In this document: piece by piece, positions 25,254 through 31,460 of the stretch | Layout of the letters: each line of letters opens with the position of its first letter | Numbering within the stretch: the first letter of the stretch is position 1 | From: an uncultured bacterium | GTDB taxonomy: Bacteria; Actinomycetota; Actinomycetes; S36-B12 | Length of the DNA: 37,669 nucleotides | Direction of reading: 5' to 3' | NCBI GenBank assembly: GCA_903850745.1 | Contig: CAINMH010000086.1 | Coordinates: 1 to 37,669, forward strand | The notes under the pieces: generated by a model | Told to the model about the DNA's origin: nothing | The model's input: only the letters and a program-made list of their open reading frames with translations | The model's database searches: none | Position numbers and translations under genes: made by a program

Positions 25254-25440
25254 GTTAGTCACGTGACTGTGCGAACAGCAGGAAGTTGTACGACTGACTA
25301 ACGAGGTGGACCTCAAAATAATGACTGAAAAAATCTGCGTTTCCGCTTGCAGAGTCCTGCAATGAGGTAAATAGTTTGCCCCGACTCCATCAGGAGCCAC
25401 CGCGCGGTAAGCACTTTGCTCCCCGCCTAGAGGAGGTTTC
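25254..25440 (+). promoter_or_regulatory. leader and promoter region of the rhodopsin gene
   Basis: This 187-bp stretch has no gene. It contains GTTAGTCA (25254-25261) and its reverse complement TGACTAAC (25295-25302), and a perfect 10-bp palindrome GTCACGTGAC at 25258-25267 overlapping the first arm. A weak promoter candidate is TTGCAG (25347-25352) with TAAATA (25368-25373) at a short spacing of 15. A strong AGAGGAGG (25430-25437) precedes the ATG at 25441, implying high expression. Confidence 0.4.
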
Positions 25441-26286
25441 ATGCCAAGCACAGCCGACAACGTTGTAGAGGTCCTCTCCAATACGCAGTTCCAGACCGTC
25501 TACAACGTTTTGTCATTCGCCCTCGCCAGCATGCTGGCGACGACCGTCTTCCTCCTGGCCGTTCAGGGCCGGGTCCTTCCCCGCTACCGGCTCGCTGTCG
25601 TCATCTCGGCGATGGTCTGCTTGATCGCGGCTTACCACTACCTTCGTATTTTCAACTCCTTCACCGACGCGTACATCGCGGTTGAAGAAGGCGTCAAGGG
25701 CGTTGCCACCGAGTACAACCTCGTTAAGGGCGATGGCTTCAACGAGGGCTACCGCTACGTTGACTGGCTGCTGACCGTGCCGCTGCTGCTCTTCGAAACC
25801 GTTGCGGTGTTGGCACTTCCTCGCAAGACGCGCAGCAGCCTGCTGTGGAAGCTCATCCCTGCTTCGATCCTCATGATCGTTCTTGGCTACCCCGGCGAGA
25901 TCATGGCCGGTGGCTTCGACTCCATGAAGACCGTGTGGGGCATCCTCTCCACGATTCCGTTCCTGTACATCCTCTACGTACTCTTCGTCGAGATGACCAA
26001 GGCATCCAGCACTCAGCCGACCCAGGTGGGCAAGGAACTGCGCGGACTGCGTTGGTTGCTCCTCGCGACGTGGGGCGTTTACCCGATCTCCTACCTGCTT
26101 CCGCAGCTGGGCATCAGCGGCGCCGACTCGTTCGTCGGCCGTCAGATCGGTTACTCCATTGCAGACGTGTTGGCCAAGTGCCTCTACGGCCTGTTGATCT
26201 TCAAGATCGCTCGCATCAAGAGCGCCGACGACGACGCAACGTTCGCCGCGGCAGAGTTCAAGGAAGCACCTTCCAGCAAGGCGTAA
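25441..26286 (+). CDS. proton-pumping microbial rhodopsin, xanthorhodopsin/actinorhodopsin type
   Basis: A 281-residue seven-helix retinal protein. Helix C reads RYVDWLLTVPLLLFE: R105, proton acceptor D108, T112 and proton donor E119, the D-T-E triad of outward proton pumps. H66 on helix B (AAYHYLRIF) matches the His that pairs with the acceptor in proteorhodopsin. L116, at the colour-tuning site, predicts green absorption. Helix G has D242 and the retinal Schiff-base lysine K246 (IADVLAKCLYG). Helix E reads TVWGILSTIPFLYILYVLF; G167 takes the place of bacteriorhodopsin W138, as in xanthorhodopsin, where it opens a fenestration for a carotenoid antenna. Codon use is strongly C-ending, which suggests high expression. 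No retinal-forming oxygenase gene lies in the window. Confidence 0.96.
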   Translation: MPSTADNVVEVLSNTQFQTVYNVLSFALASMLATTVFLLAVQGRVLPRYRLAVVISAMVCLIAAYHYLRIFNSFTDAYIAVEEGVKGVATEYNLVKGDGFNEGYRYVDWLLTVPLLLFETVAVLALPRKTRSSLLWKLIPASILMIVLGYPGEIMAGGFDSMKTVWGILSTIPFLYILYVLFVEMTKASSTQPTQVGKELRGLRWLLLATWGVYPISYLLPQLGISGADSFVGRQIGYSIADVLAKCLYGLLIFKIARIKSADDDATFAAAEFKEAPSSKA

Positions 26287-26310
26287 CCACGAACTAGCAA
26301 CACAGCTCAA

Positions 26311-26359
26311 CTGAGGGGCTAGTCGCCCACTCCCTGTAGGGAGTCGACTAGCCCCTCAG
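26311..26359 (+). terminator. strong hairpin after the rhodopsin gene
   Basis: CTGAGGGGCTAGTCG (26311-26325) pairs perfectly with CGACTAGCCCCTCAG (26345-26359), 15 bp. A second palindrome, ACTCCCT-GT-AGGGAGT (26329-26344), sits inside. No run of T follows, so it is a U-less hairpin of the sort common in actinobacteria. It could end both the rhodopsin transcript and the convergent one. Confidence 0.75.
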
Positions 26360-26419
26360 TCGTGTCTGTGCGGATCTTGGTAGTGCAGTGAGCGCATCAC
26401 TGCTGATCAAGCAGATTGC

Positions 26420-27181
26420 CTAGCTGCTGATGACTGGAGGGGTGCGTCGACGCAATGACGCGCCCCTCCACATCCAATTGCGTGACAGTCCGCGAGGATC
26501 CAAACTCTTAACTAGATCCTTAGTCCAGTTCACGTCTTCGAGTGCTATTAGCCCGGCACCGGCGTAAACCTCCGCGTACTGCTCTGGTCGGTACTTCTCA
26601 CGACTGATGAATCGGCTGCTGTGCTTATCGGATCCGTTGCGCATGTAGCCGATCCGAGGAATTCGGTCAGTGCAGGGGATGTTCCAACTTCTTGCAATAT
26701 CCACAAGAATCTCAGGTTTGCGCAACAACTGATGATGTACGACCCACGATGTGGCGAAAGTCGAATCCTCACACCAGTCATGTAGCTGGGTGTAGTAGTC
26801 GATCCACCGATGCACCAACGGTTCGATGTCGACTCGCGAGAGGGCCCGCACGTCACGGCGCTCTCGCTTCGCTCGATAACGCTCCAGGGAATCCATCCAC
26901 ATCACGACATCGCGTACGCACACAAGAATGCGTAAATCGGCCCTTTCATAGGACTGAATGATTTTCTCGAAGTCTGCCGGAGTGAGATCTGTCTCGGCAC
27001 GTCCGATATCCCCTTCGCGGAGGCTTGCTACCGCCGCCTCAAGACTTGGGAGTTCAGGCTTGTTCCCCAACATGGCCGCCAGCACTCGTGAGTCTGGGCA
27101 GATCGCCTCCATCAGGGCTCGGGCGTAGTTAGTGCCCGTCCGTTGTAGCCCGTATTGCTTGATCCAATACCGCGGCTCCAT
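26420..27181 (-). CDS. sulfotransferase-like protein
   Basis: A 253-residue cytoplasmic protein that starts MEPRYWIKQYGLQRTGTNYARAL. The segment GLQRTGTNY is in the position of the 5'-phosphosulfate-binding loop of P-loop sulfotransferases, where a similar R-T/S-G-T/S-N pattern holds the PAPS phosphate. ILVCVRDVVMWMDSLERYR fits the 3'-phosphate-binding strand with R-D, and YMRNGSDKHSSRFISREKYRPEQ near the C-terminus resembles the region that contacts PAPS. The acceptor is unknown. It stands alone, convergent with the rhodopsin and divergent from the secreted repeat protein, without glycan or PAPS synthesis genes nearby. Confidence 0.65.
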   Translation of the reverse strand: MEPRYWIKQYGLQRTGTNYARALMEAICPDSRVLAAMLGNKPELPSLEAAVASLREGDIGRAETDLTPADFEKIIQSYERADLRILVCVRDVVMWMDSLERYRAKRERRDVRALSRVDIEPLVHRWIDYYTQLHDWCEDSTFATSWVVHHQLLRKPEILVDIARSWNIPCTDRIPRIGYMRNGSDKHSSRFISREKYRPEQYAEVYAGAGLIALEDVNWTKDLVKSLDPRGLSRNWMWRGASLRRRTPPVISS

Positions 27182-27304
27182 CCGGAAATTCTCGCACCCC
27201 GTTGGGCTCCCGGCCAGGGTCCGTCGGTGTGTGGCTCCCGAACTATTGGCGCGTGGCTCGAATCTAAAGCCGAATCGGGGGAAAGCCGCTGCTAGCGTCC
27301 TGCC

Positions 27305-29110
27305 ATGGCCAAGGTTCCAGCGCTGTTTATGGCGAGTGCAGTCTTTGTTGGGTCAGGGGTGCTGGGGCTGAGCGCTTCCACCGCGGCTGTGACCACGAGT
27401 CAATGGAATTCCAATCTCGGCAGTGGGCTCAGCGACATTGGCGTAGCGATTGCCGTCCAGTCTGACGGCAAGGTCTTGGTGGGTGGAGAGTTCGGTGCGT
27501 TCAATGAGGACGGCGGGATCAATCACCTAGTCAGACTCAATACTGATGGCACGCTGGACACTACTTTCATTGCAAACATCGGCACCGGGTTCAACAACTC
27601 GGTCGAGGCGATCGCGGTTCAACCCGACGGCAAGATTCTCGTCGGTGGAGTGTTCTCTTCTGTCAACGGTGCGACGGATCCATCTGGGCTGGTACGGCTC
27701 AACGCTGACGGCACCCCAGACAACGCGGGTTTCAACAATGCACTCGGCAGTGGTTTCGACATGGGTGTTACCGCACTTGCTACGACACTCGATGGCGACA
27801 TCCTCGTCGGGGGCAACTTCACATCACTTGACACAACTGATGTGCCAGATCGGCTCGTGCGAATTAACTCCGACGGCACGATCGACAGCGACACGAGCTT
27901 TAACACCAACCTAGGCACCGGTTTTGATTCCACGATCTACTCAATTGCTACCGATCACAGCGACTTCATTGTCGTCGGAGGAGATTTCCAAACTCTCAAT
28001 GGATCTGGTGCCATCCCCAAGCGCCTTCTGCATCTGAATGGTTCGGGAGTTTCGGCTACGACGTTCAACACCAATCTTGGGACCGGGTTTGATTCGTCGG
28101 TTTACTCCATCGCGCTACGTTCCGACAACTCCCTTTACGTCGGCGGTGCGTTTACACAACTTAATGCAGATGTAGGCACTCCCGATAAGTTGGTTCGCCT
28201 CACCGCAAGTGGTGCGATCGATAGCGCCTTCGCGACTGCGCTCGGTCTGGGCATGAGTGGAGGCGATGTCTTTGCCGTGGCGGTGCGTCCAGATGGCGGT
28301 GTGTTCGCCGCGGGTGAATTCACAGGTTGGGCTGGGAGCGCGGGGCCGATGGGCCTCGTCGCCTTTCGTGCGGATGGAGGGTGGTGTACAGATTTCAATA
28401 GTCACCTAGGCGTCGGCATCGCCTCTGGGGATTATCTATATGCCGTTGCCGCACGTGGCGACGACGACGCGATTATCACGGGCAACTTCACCAGTTTTGG
28501 CAATTACTCCGGGTCTGTTGGCTACCTACTTCGAGTCAAGACTCCGGTTGCGCCGACAAAGCCGAGAAACATTCAATCTGTAGCCGGCAACAGTTCGGCT
28601 CGTGTCACGTGGACGATGCCGAGTTTTGATGGTGGTAGGCCCATCACTTCAGTCAACGTCAACATCAACCCATCCGGCAACTGCACGGTTGATTCGTGGA
28701 ATTCGGTGTCTGGGTCGGCAACTTGCACGGGACTCGACAACGGGATGCGCTACACCGTGATCGTTTCCGCGAACAACAGCGTAGGTGTGGGAACATCGGG
28801 CTATGTAAATGTTCGGCCCTACACAACTCCAGGCAAAGTGAGTCAATTCGCCAAATCGTTCCCGGGCCCCGGCAAGGCACGCATCACATGGCGGGCTCCA
28901 GAGACAAATGGTGCGAAGATCAAACGCTATGAATATTGCCTGACTGCTTGCCAACGTGGGATGAACTGGTACGCCACCGCCCTCAATACCATTCCAGCTA
29001 TGGGGCTCTCTGGACTTGTGAAAGGCGCCGTCTATTCCGTACGGGTGCGAGCAGTGAATGCAGCCGGCCATGGTTCGGTCGCGATATTCGCCTTCCGCCA
29101 GTTCAAGTAG
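27305..29110 (+). CDS. secreted protein with seven delta-60 repeats and two fibronectin type III-like domains
   Basis: A 601-residue secreted protein. Its signal peptide is residues 1-28 (MAKVPALFMASAVFVGSGVL, then GLSASTAA). Residues about 45-410 contain seven repeats of some 50-56 residues with the pattern IAVQxDGKxLVGGxFxxxN...LVRLNxDGTxD, known as delta-60 repeats; the later copies are more diverged (FAAGEFTGW, AIITGNFTSF). Seven copies suit one beta-propeller. Residues about 415-510 and 511-601 are two FnIII-like domains (PTKPRNIQSVAGNSSARVTW; ITWRAPETNGAKIKRYEYC). There is no sortase motif or C-terminal helix, so it is probably released or non-covalently surface-bound. The start ATG 27305 gives the complete signal peptide. 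Confidence 0.88.
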   Translation: MAKVPALFMASAVFVGSGVLGLSASTAAVTTSQWNSNLGSGLSDIGVAIAVQSDGKVLVGGEFGAFNEDGGINHLVRLNTDGTLDTTFIANIGTGFNNSVEAIAVQPDGKILVGGVFSSVNGATDPSGLVRLNADGTPDNAGFNNALGSGFDMGVTALATTLDGDILVGGNFTSLDTTDVPDRLVRINSDGTIDSDTSFNTNLGTGFDSTIYSIATDHSDFIVVGGDFQTLNGSGAIPKRLLHLNGSGVSATTFNTNLGTGFDSSVYSIALRSDNSLYVGGAFTQLNADVGTPDKLVRLTASGAIDSAFATALGLGMSGGDVFAVAVRPDGGVFAAGEFTGWAGSAGPMGLVAFRADGGWCTDFNSHLGVGIASGDYLYAVAARGDDDAIITGNFTSFGNYSGSVGYLLRVKTPVAPTKPRNIQSVAGNSSARVTWTMPSFDGGRPITSVNVNINPSGNCTVDSWNSVSGSATCTGLDNGMRYTVIVSANNSVGVGTSGYVNVRPYTTPGKVSQFAKSFPGPGKARITWRAPETNGAKIKRYEYCLTACQRGMNWYATALNTIPAMGLSGLVKGAVYSVRVRAVNAAGHGSVAIFAFRQFK

Positions 29111-29125
29111 TCCGCTACGTCACGC

Positions 29126-29351
29126 GACTTCGTGACGGTGCCCCAGAGCAGGCCGAACAGATCGCGGCCATTGCGCCGAGCATCTCCCACGGCTAGGGAG
29201 TCGTCCCCACTCGGTGCGCATCGGCTCAACTGACTTCACGACGTCGCTCTTCCCCCGCGATGGTGGCTACCTCCTGCCGATCAAAGCTGAGGTACGTCGA
29301 GCCGAGGGGCTGGAACTAGGAGACGTGGTCTCCGCGCGGCTCACGCTCTAG
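29126..29351 (+). pseudogene. decayed DUF1905-family gene fragment
   Basis: Three reading frames in series spell pieces of a DUF1905 protein. Frame 2 at 29126 gives DFVTVPQ, then frame 1 gives EQAEQIAAIAPSISHG and a stop at 29194-29196, then frame 3 from 29211 gives SVRIGSTDFTTSLFPRDGG, YLLPIKAEVRRAEGLELGD and VVSARLTL up to the TAG at 29349-29351. In intact family members the same segments run in one frame (VPEE..., GWGSVRV..., TTSLFP...GGYLLP.K..VRRAEGL..GD.V). At least two frameshifts and one internal stop are therefore needed to explain it. It fills most of the 300-base gap after the repeat protein. Confidence 0.75.
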
Positions 29352-29374
29352 CTCACATGGGTAAATCGATAGCA

Positions 29375-29403
29375 TTGACAGCATCGCAGTCACTTGCATA
29401 AGG
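29375..29403 (+). promoter_or_regulatory. promoter of the toxin-antitoxin operon, probably leaderless
   Basis: A perfect -35 TTGACA (29375-29380) and a -10 of CATAAG/ATAAGG (29397-29403) at spacing 16-17 lie just before ATG 29411. Initiation would fall at or within a base or two of the ATG, and no ribosome binding site is present, which implies a leaderless mRNA. Confidence 0.65.
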
Positions 29404-29410
29404 TGCCTGT

Positions 29411-29641
29411 ATGGCTGTACTCACGATCCGAGATCTGGACGACTCCGTACGCGATCGGTTGCGTGTACGCGCGGCCGAAAACGGGCGCTCAATGGAGGCG
29501 GAGGTTCGCGACATCCTGAGCCGATCGGTCTCTCAAGCCGAGGTCACACTCTTCGACACTCTTATGGCTCTACGTGCAGACACGGGAGGAGTGGATCTGG
29601 ATCCGTTTCTCCCGAGCCGTGACGACCCTGATCGTTCCTGA
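29411..29641 (+). CDS. antitoxin, FitA-like ribbon-helix-helix protein
   Basis: A 76-residue protein. The N-terminus MAVLTIRDLDDSVRDRLRVRA is the beta strand and first helix of a ribbon-helix-helix domain, followed by ENGRSMEAEVRDILSRSV, the second helix, as in FitA and the Phd/VapB-like antitoxins. The acidic tail (DLDPFLPSRDDPDRS) would wrap the toxin. It should bind the PIN-domain partner and repress its own promoter at 29375-29403. The stop and the toxin start overlap as TGATG. Confidence 0.88.
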   Translation: MAVLTIRDLDDSVRDRLRVRAAENGRSMEAEVRDILSRSVSQAEVTLFDTLMALRADTGGVDLDPFLPSRDDPDRS

Positions 29642-30069
29642 TGCCACGACTGATTGTCATCGACACCAATGTTGTGAGTGCAGCGGTCCGAGGCGATTGG
29701 CCTCATTCTGCGCAGACATGGTTTCTGACTACTCGATCACGTCATGTGATCACCGTAGTCACCGCGATGGAGTTGGTTTACGGGATTCAACGTATGCCGC
29801 TTGGTAAACGTCGTGACAAAGTGCTCGCTGCTACTGAGGAGCTGACCGCGCGCGACGAGTCCCGTGTCTTGCCATTAACTGCCGCCGCTGCGACCTTGGC
29901 AGGCGCGTTACGAGCTGCTCGCGAGGCGTCTGGGCGGCCATTGGCGCTCGCAGATGCGCAGATCGCAGGTATCTGTTTGACGCATGATGCGCTCCTCGCC
30001 ACACGAAATGTGCGCGACTTCGAGGGCCTTGACCTTGACGTCATAGACCCGTGGACCGAGGGGCTCTAA
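29641..30069 (+). CDS. toxin, FitB/VapC-like PIN-domain ribonuclease
   Basis: A 142-residue PIN-domain protein. Acidic active-site positions are visible: D8 in MPRLIVIDTNVVSAAV, the Glu of VTAMELVYGI, and the Asp pair of LALADAQIAGICL followed by LLATRNVRDFEGL. The segment RNVRDF is common in FitB and VapC toxins. It is expected to cut RNA with Mg2+ when freed from the antitoxin. It starts at ATG 29641 with one base of overlap with the antitoxin. The pair lies beside a decayed gene in an accessory stretch. Confidence 0.9.
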   Translation: MPRLIVIDTNVVSAAVRGDWPHSAQTWFLTTRSRHVITVVTAMELVYGIQRMPLGKRRDKVLAATEELTARDESRVLPLTAAAATLAGALRAAREASGRPLALADAQIAGICLTHDALLATRNVRDFEGLDLDVIDPWTEGL

Positions 30070-30149
30070 GCGGCGCTGCGGGTGTTGCAGAACTCCTCTG
30101 ATGCTGTCGTTAAGGAGCGGATTTCGCGGCTGATCACTACAGTCGCGGC

Positions 30150-30974
30150 ATGACGTTTTCGATTGTGGCGCGTAGTGAAGACGGCGATCGCTGGGGCGTA
30201 GCCGTCGCGAGCAAGTTCCTTGCGGTCGGGGCGGTGGTGCCAGGTGTACGTCCACCGATCGGTGCGATCGCGACGCAGTCGTTCGCGAACCTGCGCTACC
30301 TGCCCGACGGGTTCGCCAACCTCGCCGCGGGCCTCGACGCGCAGGCCACGCTCGATGCGCTGACCGCGGCCGATGACCTACGGGGGCAGCGTCAGGCCGG
30401 GGTGGTTGACGGATTCGGGCTCGGTGCGACGTTCACGGGAGACGAATGCATGCCGTGGGCTGGCGGAGTGACGGGCCCGGGCTACGCCATCCAAGGCAAC
30501 ATCCTCACCGGACCAGAGGTGGTCGCGGAGATGGAAGCCGCCTACCTCGCGGCGACCGGCCCCTTCGAGCGCCGCCTACTCGCGGCCCTACTCGCCGGCG
30601 ATCGCGCCGGCGGAGACTCCCGCGGCCGCCAAAGCGCGTCCCTGCTGGTGGGCGGAGTCGGAGCCGGCTACGGCGGAGGCAGCGACATCGCGATCGACCT
30701 ACGCGTGGACGACCACACCGACCCCTGCCCCGAGCTCATCCGCCTCCTCGGCATCCACGACATGCTCTTCGGCACCCCCGAAGACGTCCGCCCCCTAGAA
30801 GGCGAAATCGCCCACCGCCTCACGGCCGCCCTCACCGCCCTCGGCTACCCCACAGACGACCTAGCAGCGTCCCTATCCAAAGTGGCCGGAGTAGAAAACC
30901 TAGAAGAACGCCTAGTGCCAGAAGGAATAGACATAGTGGTTCTGGAGCACCTAGAAGGTTTGGTTACGAGCTAG
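30150..30974 (+). CDS. DUF1028-family protein
   Basis: A 274-residue protein starting MTFSIVARSEDGDRWGVAVAS, the normal start of DUF1028 proteins, followed by AVGAVVPGVRPPIGAIATQ, SFANLRYLPDG, and GYAIQGNILTGPEVVAEM and SLLVGGVGAGYGGGSDIAIDLRVDDH, quoted in parts. The family is predicted to have an Ntn-hydrolase-like fold, and its substrate is unknown. The C-terminal part (about residues 195-274) resembles the peptidoglycan-binding-like extension found in some members. Codon use changes along the gene: the last 120 bases use CTA, GAA and ATA codons far more than the rest. Confidence 0.87.
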   Translation: MTFSIVARSEDGDRWGVAVASKFLAVGAVVPGVRPPIGAIATQSFANLRYLPDGFANLAAGLDAQATLDALTAADDLRGQRQAGVVDGFGLGATFTGDECMPWAGGVTGPGYAIQGNILTGPEVVAEMEAAYLAATGPFERRLLAALLAGDRAGGDSRGRQSASLLVGGVGAGYGGGSDIAIDLRVDDHTDPCPELIRLLGIHDMLFGTPEDVRPLEGEIAHRLTAALTALGYPTDDLAASLSKVAGVENLEERLVPEGIDIVVLEHLEGLVTS

Positions 30975-31064
30975 GTGTAGTCGCACTTTTGTCTCTTCGG
31001 CTTACTCGTAGATCTCAACCTTGTCCGCGGTCGGCACTAAGCTCTCGACTGGACGGGAGGGGAC

Positions 31065-31460
31065 GTGATTAAGCAGATCCGCGTTGTGGGGGCAGTCGTC
31101 CTGAGGGATGGTCTGATCATGTGTGCACAACGAGGATCGAACGGCACACTCCCGGGGCTATGGGAGTTCCCTGGGGGGAAGATTGAGGCGGGGGAGACGC
31201 ATCATCAAGCTCTGGCCCGCGAAATCAATGAGGAGCTCGGCTGCTCAGTACGAGTCGGAGCGGAAATCACCACGACGGTGTACGAATACTCATTCGGAGA
31301 AGTCACACTGACGACGTTCTACTGCGAGCTGGTGTCGGGTGAGCCTCGGACTACCGAGCATGCTGCACTCACGTGGCTGCAACCTGCCGACTTGAACTCC
31401 ATCGAGTGGGCCCCAGCGGACATTCCAGCCGTAAATCAAATACAGGCAGACTTCGCCTGA
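31065..31460 (+). CDS. NUDIX hydrolase, MutT-like (deoxy)nucleoside triphosphate pyrophosphohydrolase
   Basis: A 131-residue protein from GTG 31065, preceded by GGGAGGGG. The NUDIX box is complete: GKIEAGETHHQALAREINEELG fits G-x5-E-x7-R-E-x2-E-E-x-G, from about residue 38, written here in the family form. VVGAVVLRDGLIMCAQR and LPGLWEFPGGK are typical of MutT. It would hydrolyse a nucleoside triphosphate, such as an oxidised or modified dNTP, to the monophosphate. Its stop overlaps the start of the large helicase-nuclease as TGATG, so the two are made together. That coupling suggests a function in the same system rather than general sanitation. Confidence 0.92.
   Translation: MIKQIRVVGAVVLRDGLIMCAQRGSNGTLPGLWEFPGGKIEAGETHHQALAREINEELGCSVRVGAEITTTVYEYSFGEVTLTTFYCELVSGEPRTTEHAALTWLQPADLNSIEWAPADIPAVNQIQADFA

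Noticed and set aside
25513-26310. A 265-codon open frame antisense to the rhodopsin gene
   Set aside because: Its charged, low-complexity sequence mirrors the C-ending codons of the rhodopsin and shows no family features. The rhodopsin is certain.
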